Shown here one piece after another: positions 12,606 through 24,079 of a stretch of 64,000 nt of DNA. The stretch comes from Deroplatys truncata (lineage: Eukaryota; Arthropoda; Insecta; Mantodea; Mantidae): assembly GCA_030765065.1 (NCBI GenBank), contig CM060986.1, forward strand, positions 75,261,573-75,325,572, read 5' to 3'. Under the pieces are notes generated by a model. The model did no database searches and was not told the DNA's origin. It was given only the letters and a program-made list of their open reading frames with translations. Positions within the stretch are counted from its first letter, which is position 1. Every line of letters starts with the position of its first letter. Made by a program: the position numbers and the translations under genes.

Positions 12606-13300
12606 TGTGACTTTGACCAGTTTTTCAACTTTCACTCTTTTCTCTCAGTTATTACTGTCGCTGTTCTAAGTTCCTATCAGTCCAGCTTCACTGCGAGTTC
12701 ACTTCACTAATATCACTTCATTTCGGTGAACTAGTTCAATGTTTCGTCAGTTCACTTTCTTCATGACGCAACCTTTTCACATTGGACGGTTTACTTCACT
12801 CGGGAGTTGTCGAACACAAGACCACCACAACCGTCACTACGCGGTAGCACTCGCTGCACGTCACAGAAGCCGTCACCAACTCTCTCGGAGATTCCCACTT
12901 TCGCACGGGAAACTCCCCGTCAACTCACTCGCTCGCTGACCGAACTCGACTAACTCACCGACTTGCGCTCACTGACGGGTCTCGTTCTGCTGTCGCCACT
13001 TCTCACCTTGCACTCACGCGACTTGCTTTCAGCTCGCGACTGACTCTACTGGCATTGACTGGCTGCCCACGAGGCCATTCGCTTTTTATAGGCAATGGAA
13101 ACTTCCAAAGAAGGTTCTCGAACATTCTAGAACTATTTAGACTCACTTTCTGGAGAAGGGAGAGATAAAGCCTCCAGAAAGCTCTAGTTATCTCCCGATA
13201 GCGCTTCCGGTGTTTACACGGGCAAGCGGCGGTTATCTTGTTTACTCAGACCGCTCGGCGCCGACCTCTCGATAACCTTGGGCCATAGCCTCTGGTTACA
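12606..13300 (-). mobile_element. Solo LTR of a Ty3/gypsy-type retrotransposon
   Basis: On the minus strand this 695-bp segment begins TGTAACCAGAGGC and ends GTCACA. These are near-inverse termini of the TGTAAC...GTTACA kind seen in Ty3/gypsy LTRs. ATAT flanks it on both sides (12602-12605 and 13301-13304), a 4-bp target duplication. LINE coding sequence of one copy lies on either side in the same orientation, so the LTR inserted into that LINE and later lost its internal region. It is GC-richer than its surroundings. It contains a TATA box, a dense heat-shock element array and a leader full of GAGTGAGT-type repeats (see 13082-13132). It has no open frame. Confidence 0.7.
13082..13132 (-). 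promoter_or_regulatory. Heat-shock element array plus TATA box
   Basis: Read on the plus strand, GAA and TTC half-sites lie at 13098, 13103, 13110, 13115, 13120, 13125 and 13130. The last five have perfect 2-base spacing (GAAGGTTCTCGAACATTCTA, then GAA). Three or more such units make a high-affinity heat-shock factor site. On the minus strand CTATAAAAAG (13091-13082) follows directly downstream, and an initiator-like CAGTCA lies about 30 bases on, near 13058. The order HSE-TATA-initiator points to transcription on the minus strand. Activity is inferred. Confidence 0.75.
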
Positions 13301-13304
13301 ATAT

Positions 13305-13510
13305 ACATATATGTAGATTCCAATTTAAATTTCAAGTTTGGGCTTAAAATCCATGCTTCTGCTCCATAGCATGTCGTTAGAGAGTTATCACGCTCCAAAC
13401 AAATGATTTATACAATGTTTATTTTTGTCATTAATAATTTTTGTTCCTACATATTTGCATTCATCATATCCTTTAGTCAATTCAATTGTTCCATTTTATT
13501 CCAAAACTAG
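13305..13510 (-). pseudogene. LINE reverse-transcriptase ORF, thumb-region fragment
   Basis: Minus-strand translation gives TKGYDECKYVGTKINN and then DMLWSRS. This resembles the KYLG...N......LW region C-terminal to the reverse-transcriptase catalytic palm in LINE ORF2. It joins 12310-12601 in order and strand if the solo LTR between them is removed. Stops and shifts are present. Confidence 0.6.
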
Positions 13511-13544
13511 ATAATTTATTTAATAAATGTCAACTTCCAAACAG

Positions 13545-13835
13545 TGTGTTCATGAACAGCATAACCTAAGAACCAAAAGTTAAATGACTGCCATACTTCG
13601 CCTATAGGTCCAGCATAATTTAAAGATGCAACACAGGTATTCACGAAATTCTTCCCAGTGCTAACTACCTTTTACATGGATAATTTTCCGTTATTTTTAT
13701 TTTCTCAAAAAGCGTCTCTAACCATTAGATTAAAACATCGTAGATTTGAGCTAAGCATAGGACTAACAAAATGCATACCTCAAATTTTATGTGAATATTT
13801 TGTGAAGACCCTTCTTTCATATTTAATTCTAGAGA
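13545..13835 (+). repeat. Long-TIR family, left-arm fragment
   Basis: Landmarks of the left arm in order are TGAACAGCATAACC, an ACTTCGCC region, CCTTTTACATGGATAATTTT, TTTCTCAAAAAGCGTCTC and AAATGCATACCTC. The outer end and the inner third are missing. A LINE 3' end (13845 onwards) abuts it. Confidence 0.6.
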
Positions 13836-13844
13836 ATTTTATCG

Positions 13845-14230
13845 CCATCATCATCATCATCATCATCCCATAAGGTTTAGATCGCTTCGAGCTGTTCCGA
13901 CTCCAAATTAGAGTTGCCGAGTCCATCTTTGTATTGGTCTTATTGGATATCATATCATGCAGGTTTGTATTTCAATACTTTCGAAGGTAGTCTATTTTCG
14001 TCCTTTCTACATAAAATTCATACCATGTTTTCTATTTTGATGTATAGTTTTAATATGTATGGTTCTTTGCGAATATTTTCGTCACTTTTTTGGGTAGGAT
14101 AGTATATCCAAAAATGTTCTTAAAAATTTCATCTCAGCCGCCTCAGTACGTCCTAAGGATTTGTTAAGGGTCCAGCATTCTGAGTCACATCAGAGTATTG
14201 GTGCTGACAGAATTTCGTATAACTGAAAAT
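13845..14230 (-). pseudogene. LINE 3' end with (ATG)n tail
   Basis: Minus-strand translation gives SECWTLNKS..., then EAAEMKFLRTFL, then a GYTILPKK segment and a C-terminal PIQRWTR piece. It finishes in an (ATG)n tail (13847-13867 on the plus strand). The SECWTL/EMKFLR motifs and the trinucleotide tail match a common class of insect LINE ORF2 C-termini. Several frame changes show decay. It is a separate copy from the LINE at 12310-13510, because the order of conserved blocks is not collinear. Confidence 0.65.
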
Positions 14231-17200
14231 TGCAGTGTAAAAACGGTTATAGCTCTGTTATGTGAATAAACAGATGTGTTGCTACTATACGATCATAAGG
14301 CATTTATGCAATGGAAAATTGACCAGTATATACAAATATGTGAGGTATATATGCTTATCCAGGGTGCAGTTCAGATTTCCCCCGACTGAGGGCTTTTATC
14401 AATATTTACACGGTATTTCTGACCCACAGGGAAATTAGTGTTTTGATTTTAATAACCATCGCTCTGAAAATGTTTATACATTGGCAATTCACACAAATAA
14501 AACAGATAAACACCTCTGGGAATGTAAATAGATACTCCAAATCCGGGAGTAAAGTCACCTTGTAGAGAATACTGGGACATTTCGAACGGTAAGAATTTCA
14601 AAAAAGAACTAAATTATGTGAGCCATGGACGTGCAAGTTTACAACTTGCTTTGTTCTAGGAGATCTCGTTAAATATACAGCCAGTAAATAATGATATTTC
14701 TCCAGCTAGTGACGTAGTTGATTCCTGTACTGGATTGTACTTTCATTATGTGATGCTGTACAAGTCGCTCTAATGAAGTGTTCGTAATTAAAGTTGACAC
14801 AATGAAAGTGGTTTCAATAGCCAAAAGCATTTCGCAGTAAAATATATTATTCCTGTTTGCAATTCAGCATTAATTTTGAGATGTGAAAGGTTTCTTTTTT
14901 CTTAACTAGCACATTTGCTGATTTTATAATGCGCACACGCTTTTCTCTTGTTTTCGTTTTCTTAAAACCATTTCTCTGACATTTATATGAAGCTAAGTGG
15001 TTGCCTGGGGTTGCACGAGAAGCTTTTTAAACTCGAATGGCGAATTGAATTTTAATATATTTAATTTATTTTACCTCCTCTTGAGCAGTAATAAGAGTTT
15101 TATGCTTAATCCCCCCCTTTACCCTTAAAATTGTAATTTCGTACTGCCCCGGCTATTAGTAAGAACCGAGAAAATATCCCCTGATATTGTTATACACCGG
15201 GATGGGGCCAAAAGGTTTGCAGCTAAAATATTAAATTTAGTTACCCCGGCATACACATTGGGGAACGTAGCTACACAGGCAACCAGAAAGATACCAAGAA
15301 CTTGCTGCACAAATTAAGCGGACGTGGGATATTTAGAACTTTAGAAATACACAAATTCACATTTGCCTCTAATTCTTTTATACTAAACAAAAGTGCACTC
15401 CATTAAACACAGAGGATTACAGAAGAACACTGGGGGAGATGCCCCATGCACACACATCCATCAAGCACTCTTACACGCACATGCTAACACTCGCGCCCGA
15501 ATGACGCTACCAAGGACGCTACTGCTAGACCCACGCTATCACACATACAGAGAGCTGTTACCTCAACTGCCTTCACCCCCAACTAGGAAATGGAATTGCC
15601 GCGCCAGATAATAATTAACACACAAACACAACAATATTATATACAGTAATAATGTGTCCGACGCGACAATACATACACATGCATTACATCATTTCAAGCA
15701 AAAGGATGTGAAACATCGGCGGAACGTCCGACCACTTAACCTCCCCTCGACAGTCAAGTTCGGATATGCTGCATAGTTTAGAAGTTATCGGTTATTACTT
15801 TAAGAAAACGCCTCATATTTCTAACGAAGTGGATGCGGCAATAAAATAATATACCACTTTCTGGCGTTTACTTAAAAGGGATCTGCACATCTTTTTGTTT
15901 ATCTGCTTTAGCGTGTCCTTTCAAATCACTTAAGTTCGAATTAATTTCAAAATTTCAATATTTTCAATGCGCTTTTGTTTTGTCATTAGTAACTGGTTGA
16001 AACACTTCTTTTCGCCTATAGATCCCACTCCCGTTTTTACCTCCTCCTGAGTATATTTTGGTGGCATTTCGCTATTTCAACACTTGAAAAGTAATTTCAC
16101 AATACAGAACACTGCTCACTGACTTCGCTCTCAAAAAGCTAAATTGGCAACACTGATTGCTGTATTTCCTTATTGCAGACCTGTATATGCTACGCACCGG
16201 GAATGGTGACGTAATACGACCTGTCTGTCGTGTTTCTGCACGTGCTTTCTCTGTCTCCCGTCTGCACTTATTCCTCAGGAGGTAGTAGATAGCCTGAAGT
16301 TAGCTGCTTAAGAACTTCTATGTCTGGTCATAACATTTACAACACCTTCAGTATATCAGTAAAAGGTCTTGTTTCCTTTCGCGATTGAAAAGTTCTTCGC
16401 AATCAAGTCGGAGCATTATTTTACAGTTTTAATTCCTTCTAGATCCTAAGCTCCGTTCCGATGTAATCTGATATTCCACCTGGAGATGGTTAGCATCCGA
16501 ATGTTCATTATAGAGTTGCAAGAACTGCGGTAACTGATCACAGGTAAACTGATTATATTTCCACCATTCTCTTTTATTCCGCTAAAGAGAGAGTTATAAA
16601 CGTGAGGCGAATTCAAGAACCTGTGAAGGCGTAATTCTCTTATCTGCGGGTTTCTTGTTACAAACTTCTACGTCGGAATCTCTTGATACCAAAGGTTTGT
16701 TATATTTTTTAGGTCGCTCGAGAATAAAATATCTCCAGGTACTGAAATCCGGGAAGTCGTATTGATAGGTATTTTTTTTATAGCTGGCATTCGCCGTTGC
16801 ACGTATGTTCCGATTAGTGTTCCTTTGCCTGCACTTGGCTACCAGTGCTTCTATTAACACTTAGAGTGAATATTATGGAGCAGAAAAAGTGGCTAATTTA
16901 CGAAAGAGGGGAGTGCACTCGGTACTGACCTATGTAGCTCCGTCTTCTCCAACCGACACCTTCTATCTTCCCTGATACATAATTCCAGGTCATTCGCAAG
17001 TTACTTATGCCATTATAGAAATTAGCGGAGCTTAGCATTGCCAATGAACTGTCTGTTCTTACTAGTTGATTACCGTTAACTATCAATCACAATAACATTA
17101 AAAATACTGACAATAACAGTCCGATTTTCTACTACTAGGTAGTAAAGATGTGCAATAATACCAGTATTATGAAATAATAATAATAAAAATGGATCACATA

Positions 17201-18085
17201 TATCATTTTCCTATCACCCAAGAGTAGAATAACCTTACTCAGATGAAAACACACTTTTATATTTTGAAGTCGGAAAGGCCCGAAAACCTAATGTTTGTTT
17301 AATAACTTATTATTATATCGTTTATGGACCAAAGTAAGCACTGGAATTATCAAATGTATCAAAATAATATCCTCTTGACAGGATGCTGGACTATAAACTA
17401 CTTTTGAATATATTGTTGCAAACCAACTCAAAATTTTAATTTCAGTTGGAACAGCAATAATCGGCAATAATTCGATAGCAAAACTTTAAAAATTCCTTTA
17501 AAGGTCTACTTTAGAAGAAACGCTTAACGTTAATACTATGCTGTGTGCATTTCACCGCTGCAGGTAACTCCTTTCGCACTCTCCCCTCCCTTTACATAGA
17601 CAAGTCGCTAATCATTTTACATTGGGCCAGCGATGTTTACATGTTTGTAATCGAAGAGAATATTATTTTCGAGAATTTTTTCGTTTCACACCAAGTATGA
17701 CATTGCTTATTAGTTCTTGTTTATTTCCTGTAATTTGTAATAAGAGACGTAATAAGGGCTGGATAGAAACTATGGTAGTTGCAGTAGTGGAAATAAGTAT
17801 AAAGGCATAAATATTTGTAGTAAAATCAACATGTTCTGTTGAAATACTTATTGTTGCTACGGTATATCTACAATAGTATGAGATTCAGTACGTTGACAAG
17901 TGCATTCAAATAGTATCTGAGTCAATAGTGCAGTATAACAAGGAATCAACGATTCAGGGGGTAGAGGGTAGAAATCTGTATAAAGGCAATCAGAACTGTG
18001 TGGTGTTAGGGTTTGCATATGTGCCTCTACTGCAGTCAGTAAACACTAGAAACTAGTTGAGGTGTATTGCATAAACCATTATTGT
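14231..18085. other. Long stretch without a recognised gene
   Basis: I found no repeat of the other families here. A minus-strand frame at 15125-15310 lacks an ATG but reads QQVLGIFLVACVATFPNVYA, signal-peptide-like, just after a splice-acceptor-like TTTGTGCAG. A minus-strand 88-codon frame at 16594-16860 is unrecognised. A GC-richer patch lies at 15390-15760. These are the only places where a host exon could hide, and none is convincing. Confidence 0.35.
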
Positions 18086-19000
18086 ACCAGTGCCACGTGG
18101 TGAATGGTTATCACGAGATGAAAATGGAAAAATCGGTGTGTACAAGAAAATGGGACTGTTTAGTCATCCGATGCCAACAAGTTGAATCCTTATAGTTCAG
18201 TGATTGATTTGTTGCGTTGGATGCACAATATGGAAAGAAAATAAGGTATGTGCAAAGTTGAAAATTACCTGAGGTATCTAAACAGTTTTGAACAAAACAA
18301 GGGCCCAAAATTGTTAATTCTTCCCTAACTACTGCTGGTTTACAGTTGTCAGTAATTGTCAATGTGTATGACACATTTTGTGAAATGAGAAACTTCAATT
18401 TAAGAAACAACTGCATAATCATAAACAGCTCTAATGCTCGCTCATAAGAAGACTTGATTGGATTTTGCGAAAAAGTATATCATGGACTTAAGAATGAGAG
18501 AAAGTGGTCTGCAGTGATGAGAAGAAGTGTAATTTACATGGGTCTAATATATTTCAATATTATCAGCATGATCTTAGAACCGAGCAGCCAATAAGAACAA
18601 GGACAAATGTTGGTGGCAGAGATGTTATGATTTGGGAATCCTTCGGCGCTAAAGGTAAATCGTACATTGCTTGGTTGAAAACTAGAATGAACTAATGTAC
18701 TCTTAAGATGCTAGAGACAGAATTGATGAAAATGTATGAGGACCTAATTTTCAACAAGATAATGCATTTTTGAATTCTTCTGTTATAGCCAAAATGTGGT
18801 TTGAAGAAAAAGGTATTGCTTTATTCTGGCCAGCATGTAGCCCGGTTTTAAATACCATGGAAAACATTTGCCGAATACTTGCAAGGCAGCTTTTTCGCAA
18901 TGGAAGGCAACTTCTGCCCACCAAAAATGCCTAAGATACTTCATAATGTGTAAGAATAAAGGTGGTTCGACAAAGTATTAACAATGCAATAACCAGTAGG
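18086..19000 (+). pseudogene. Tc1/Tc3-like transposase pseudogene
   Basis: It starts MPRGEWLSRDENGKI (18095), like the N-terminal helix-turn-helix region of Tc3-type transposases. The catalytic domain then reads VCSDEKKCNLHGSNIFQYY (first Asp, in CSDEK), a GGRDVMIWESFGAKGKS block, FQQDNA (second Asp), and WPACSPVLNTMENICRILA. The consensus SPDLNP has become SPVLNT. The coding frame shifts several times and has stops. DNA cut-and-paste activity is impossible as it stands. I did not find clear terminal repeats. Confidence 0.8.
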
Positions 19001-19446
19001 AGAGAGGGTGCCCTTTATACCTATTTCCATCCAAAAATGCAAATGTCTTATATTGTTACTCGTTTTATGATAGAAACTATTTCTGTTATGACATTTATAC
19101 TGCTCGCATCTACTACTTTCATTATAAATTAGATACATATGACTAAGAAGTTGTACTACCTACTATTTTTCAGTAGGAAACGCAGTGCCTTTGTGGTAAT
19201 TTTCACTGCTGTAGATGAACGCGGAAACTTTAGGAAGAAAAGACGCAATTGCGATATAGGGGAGTGGGCAATTTTTCTCTGCTCCCAGGTTACCGATGCC
19301 CTTTGTGAAAGAGGGCAATTTATGGGATGACAACGAAAGAGAGTACTTCTTTCAGCTACGTAAGGCACGTATTTCTTGGTCGTAGACACAAATCTCTACA
19401 CCTCTAAAGGAGCAGTTAACATTCAACAGGCACTTTCCTTACTTTT

Positions 19447-19586
19447 ATTATTTTCTCTATTACTTACCTATGGTAAGGAGAGCAAGTCTTGAAAAGGAAA
19501 TTTGAAAAGGAAACGCTACCGGCAATACGCGTTTTGAGACCCAAAGAATAAATAGAAAACTGATTTTTTAGAACATAGTGTGTATA

Positions 19587-19637
<51 letters not shown>

Positions 19638-19745
19638 CCAGCAGAATATATAAACGAAAAATCTGATACATGCCAAATTTCTAACGTGAATTAGATGCCC
19701 TTTAAATCATGCTTGACATAAGGTTTTTAAGAACTGTCAATCCAA
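19447..19745 (+). repeat. Long-TIR family, left-arm fragment with (AG)n
   Basis: It begins TATTTTCTCTATTACTTACC and continues through TACCGGCAATACGCGTTTTGA to CCAGCAGAATATATAAACGAA, the left-arm order. The dinucleotide patch is here an AG run of about 45 bases (19592-19637, one interruption) instead of GT. The inner half of the arm is missing or too diverged. Confidence 0.6.
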
Positions 19746-20206
19746 ACTACTTTTTATATAATTAATTTGTGACAACATTTCCTTAAATATTTCTTCAAAA
19801 ATACCCACGATTTCGCTTAAGCTATCGTATGCTCCAAATATTAATGTGATAACATAATCCTTATATTACATTGTATACCATGAGAGGCAGATAAACTTAT
19901 TTCAGGTGTAATGCAGAGCTCATTAACATACATAACATGAATGAAATGCTTGTTTACAGTATAAGGGGTATTCAGTCTCCTTTTAAGTACTCCAGTATTT
20001 TAAGCAATAATTGTGTTATATGGTTTCTCTTGAACTCCCAAAAGGTGTATCAGAAGGCAGGCATCTACAAACCAGCTGACTATCAGATCGTCAGAGCTTT
20101 TTCAAAAAAAAAATACGTAAACGTTCTACAATTAAATTATTTTGTGCAAAAAAGTAACATAAAATAAATAACAGCTTTGTAATCATGCTTATGAAGATCA
20201 AATATA

Positions 20207-21549
20207 CAGGATGATTTATGAAGAAGTGACACATTTCTTTCTTTAATTATTCTTTTCAGAATCCAATCATTGCCCCAATTATAGCACCAAATTAAGCGGA
20301 AAGTTCTGGAGTTTCAATTGCCTGTCCCTAGATGCGCAGATGTTCATGTTTTATTCGTAATTGCTATTTTTATTGTCGGCAACTGTTTTTGAGATTTTGT
20401 TCTAGTCAGCGTGAAAATGGAGTACACACTAAATGAAAAATCTTCCTTGTAAAGCAATACTGGATTACGAATTCAATTACAGCTACTAAAAGGGCATACC
20501 AGAGAGAATTTGGTGTTCAGAATCCTCCCCAAAGAAACACAATACTGGGACTAGTAAACAAATTGGCAACAACTGGATCTTTGGTGAGTGAAAAAAGGCA
20601 AAACTCGTTCATCTAGGCTTCCCACGATTGCTTTTGACGTAACGGCACGACTGGATCAGTCACCCATACATCATTAAGACGTTTTTAGCAGGAGACAGGG
20701 TACAGCTACTCAATGTATAAGAGAGCTGTGAAAAGTGCAGGCCTAAAGCCATATAGGATTAAGGTTGTCCATCAGTTACAGGAACCAGATAAGGATAGAC
20801 GACTGAATTATTGTCGTTGGTTTCAGGCGTTCATTGCGCAAACTCCTGCCATATTGTCCATCACATGGTTCACAGATGAAGCATGGTTCCATTTATGGCT
20901 ATGTGAACTCGAGTAACTCGCACTATTGTGCCAGCAAAAATCCACATGTTATTCATGAAGCACCTATGCACCCGGTTAAAATCGGAGTTTGGTGCGCAAT
21001 ATTTGCACAGAAAATAGTGGGACCAATTTTGTTTTAAACATCGTGAACACTGCAGAGTACCGAAGGATTTTCATGGAGTTTGCTGAGCACCTAGAGTTGA
21101 GTCAATGATATTTTCAGCAGGACGGTGCTACATGCCATACATTAAATGAATCCATGACACTAATTGCAAGTTTCTTTGACGACCGAATCATTTTCAAGAA
21201 CCTGTGGCCACCGAGATTTCAGAATTTGACATCGCCGGACTTCTTTCTACGGGGTTACGTAAAAGGCATGGTTATGCCACGCGTCCTCAGACATTGGACG
21301 ATCTGAAGCACAGCATTACACAGGAGATTCAAACTATTGACAACAGAGTCCTCCAACGAATGGCCAGTAAAATAGAACGATGTGTTGAGTTGAGCCTTTT
21401 GCAGGATGGGGGACATTTTTAACATTGGCTATAGAGGTAAGTAATCTCCCAATATTCCTCTGTATTTCAGGTATAATAAGTTGTCACTAGCATAACTCGT
21501 TTTGAAACAATTAAGGAAATAAATGTGTCAGTGTTTCATAAATCACCTG
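20207..21549 (+). mobile_element. Mariner-related transposon with DUF4817-type N-terminus
   Basis: The left end CAGGATGATTTATGAAGAAG and the right end (complement CAGGTGATTTATGAAACAC) are inverted repeats of about 32 bp, both continuing into TGACACATTT. TA flanks both sides (20205-20206 and 21550-21551). At 1343 bp it has the normal length for a full Tc1/mariner-superfamily element. It contains one transposase-like gene with broken frames. This is the most complete transposon in the window. Confidence 0.88.
20417..21421 (+). pseudogene. IS630/mariner-like transposase, frameshifted
   Basis: Starts at ATG 20417 with MEYTLNEKSS. After frameshifts it reads VKQYWITNSITATKRAYQ and NPPQRNTILGLVNKLATTGS, the DUF4817-like helix-turn-helix region common in insect repeat-borne transposases. 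The catalytic core follows: PDKDRRLNYCRWFQAFI, WFTDEAWFHL (first Asp), HPVKIGVWCAI, FQQDGATCHT (second Asp) and LTSPDFFLRGYVKG (third acidic position), ending at a stop just after LLQDGGHF. At least four frame changes separate these blocks. Family knowledge gives a DDE/D integrase fold. Inactive here. Confidence 0.85.
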
Positions 21550-21551
21550 TA

Positions 21552-22221
21552 TAATTTTCACTATCAATCGATGCACAAGAAGCGACTTGTGTCTTGAAAA
21601 ACTATATAGAAGAAAAACACCTAAGAATGCATGGTTTATAGAGTTACTCACCCTCAGTTTGAATATAATTACGCATTTAAAAATAGGTTAATGAAACAAA
21701 AATGTCATGTGATGTGTATTGGCCTCGTGTGCTACTACTGAAGTAAATTTAAGCATTGATTCAACTGCTTAAAAGGCAAATGATATGTTTTTATTACACA
21801 GTTTTGCTGTTTAGAAATAAAAAGAAAATGAAAGCCTATCGTATTATTATTACTTATAGATACAAAAGTTCGTCACTTCAAAAGTAGATCCTTTGAGAGG
21901 TTATGATCATATTTGATTTAATTTAACCCCAAAATATTTTTTATGTTTGCAAACTCCATTTTTTCATCATTAAAATAAAGTTGCCCTACACACTGTTGTT
22001 AACGAGAATTTGTGAAAATACGGAATCACCTACCCATTTATTCAACTGCTGGTATACACATTTTATGATATTTATAGTGCATTACAGTGAATTAAGAAAT
22101 ATTTAACCCGTGACTGATAAATCTTTTTTGAAAAACGTTTTTCTCATTGGTGATGAATTGTTTGTAGTTTGTTTTACTCTCAACTCAAACACACATTGTT
22201 TATAAAATTCAATTTTTTTGC
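21552..22221. other. No gene recognised
   Basis: AT-rich spacer between the transposon and the LINE. There are no terminal repeats or coding signal. Confidence 0.45.
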
Positions 22222-22987
22222 TTGAGGTTATTTAAAATGTTTGGAAAGTATAGATGTGGTGCACAGGATATTTTGTAGAGAAATAATAGGGCTACCGAAG
22301 TCAATTGTAAGACAGGTAGCACAATTAGAGATGGGCAGGGTGGCAACTAAGGGGAAGATAATGGAAAGAGCTTTGAAATTTTGGTTCAGAACTTTAAATC
22401 TAGGAAAAAGTAATGTGTTAAGACAATGTATTGAATACCAAGAGAATAGCTTAATGAATGATGAATGGGTAAGTAAATTACGGAACATTTTGGAGAAAAA
22501 TGGGTTAGGAGATATATGGAGAAGGAGAGAAAATAACGTGAATTTTTTTTGGAAAAAGACAAGGAAAAGACTGGAAGATATAGAAACACAAATCATGTTC
22601 AGTGAGATTGCCGAAAAGAGCTCATTAGTTTATTATAGGCCAATGAAAAATACATAGGGTAGGGAAAAATACATAGACATAGTAAATAAAGAAGAGAGAG
22701 AATCTATTGCATGGGTAAGAACCGGAGCATGGAGTCTAAAAGGGCTAAGACAGGGTATTATTCTGAACCAATGTCCGATATGTGGTGGTAATGAAGACAT
22801 TGAACATATAGTATTTAAGTGCCAAGGAACAGAAAATTGGAGAAAAGAATTTTTTAATAAGAAGTAGTTGAAGGGGGATAGAAATACACTTATGATTGAA
22901 ATGATATGCAAGGACGCTAGAAGCATTGGACAGTTTTTGTGTAAAGTAAAAAATAAATGGCTTTGGACACTGGAAAGAGAAAAGTAA
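22222..22987 (+). pseudogene. LINE ORF2 C-terminus, near-intact frame
   Basis: A single frame runs from about 22222 to TAA at 22985-22987, interrupted only by TAG at 22655-22657 and TAG at 22865-22867. It contains QLEMGRVATKGKIMERALKF, then WVSKLRNILEKNGLG, then RESIAWVRTGAWSLKG, and then a CCHC zinc-finger-like CPICGGNEDIEHIVFKC. This is the downstream tail of a non-LTR retrotransposon ORF2, after the reverse transcriptase. The 5' part is absent, as expected of 5'-truncated insertions. The low number of disabling changes makes it the youngest coding fragment here. Confidence 0.85.
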
Positions 22988-23250
22988 GAGGTAGCGCATC
23001 TTACTTTGAATGGAAAACTATAGTGAATGTGTGATGGTTAAGTAATCAATAAATGAAAAGTGAAAAACAAGTGGAAATGGGACATGAAAAAAAAGAGCAA
23101 GATAATTTATTGACAAGAAATTGTAAAATGTAAATAAACTGTAGTGATTGTCTACTGAATGAGTGACCAGGGTCAAAGTGCAGTAGACAATCAAATTTTT
23201 CAAATTTGTAAACTCTTAGCACAATAAACAAATAAACAAATTATGGTAGT
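22988..23250 (+). repeat. LINE 3' untranslated region and tail
   Basis: About 260 bases continue from the ORF2 stop and end in a short AATAAACAAATAAACAAA-type repeat tail, as in LINEs whose 3' ends are short repeats rather than poly(A). A hairpin-forming pair (GATTGTCTACTG and CAGTAGACAATC, 23147-23193) may form the 3' stem-loop that the reverse transcriptase recognises. That role is inferred. Confidence 0.6.
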
Positions 23251-23400
23251 GTTCCTATAGCTACTTTTATTTATGAAATATTCTTTCTTAAACATTAATG
23301 TTCTTCTAAATTAAAATTTATAAAATTCGTAAAGGTAACTATAATTCTTAATTATGATTCACAATAACCGTCCATATGTTCGACTTTCTTTAAAATTTAC

Positions 23401-23675
23401 TTATGGACGCTCTTTAACTACTATGGTCCTTAGCGTCCCATTCTATATTGGGCTTGAAAGGCCGATAATTTTGCTCACAGGCCACCTTAACAGGCTTGAG
23501 GTTCTTTTATGTGCCGTACATCTACGCCACGGGACCACCGGCTTTACTTCCCTTCCGAAGGAAGCCATGCTAAGGATTTTTACGCCCGAAATAAATCCAT
23601 CATCCTTCGTTGGGTTTGAACCCGCTACCTCGGGAACCAGAAGCTAGCATGGTATCCACTACATCACAGGACTAC
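23401..23675 (-). repeat. tRNA-derived SINE, family 1
   Basis: Reverse copy of the 2822 element. It reads inward from ATGGACGCTCTTTAACTAC to CTTCCCTTCCGAAGGAAG and then to the tRNA-like head with GGGTTTGAACCCGC (B box, minus strand). Essentially full length. Confidence 0.75.
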
Positions 23676-24079
23676 TTATTTTAGATATACTTACCTATTC
23701 TAAAAGCAAACAGAATATTTCATATTTCTACAATACGTAAATTATAAAAATATTATACTAACTGGACTTTTTCTACCCATTTTTCTAGAAACTATTTTTA
23801 CAAAAGCTTTTTCTTATATAGAGTTTTTGTAGAGGCCAATTATTCACATATTTCTTTGGAAATATAAGAGGAGTTTGAGGCGATAGTCAAATCTTTAAAA
23901 AGGAGTCGCTGTATTATGACCTTAAAATTCCTCTCTTTGCAATACTACGAGAAACAACGAAATGGGTACTTAAAACTTCAAAGGAGCTTAAGAATTAGAA
24001 AATTCTCACCAATGACAATAAATATCTCGAAAAATTTTAATATAACAAAAACTTACTTCACACAAATTGCATATGGAGG

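Noticed and set aside
13200-13300. Real hsp70/hsp90 gene promoter on the minus strand
   Set aside because: No heat-shock protein coding sequence lies downstream in the window, and the TGTAAC/GTCACA ends with ATAT duplication inside a LINE fit a solo LTR better. Not fully excluded.
22228-22596. 122-codon minus-strand open frame rich in Leu/Phe/Ser
   Set aside because: It is the antisense of the LINE ORF2 fragment on the plus strand, which has clear domain matches.
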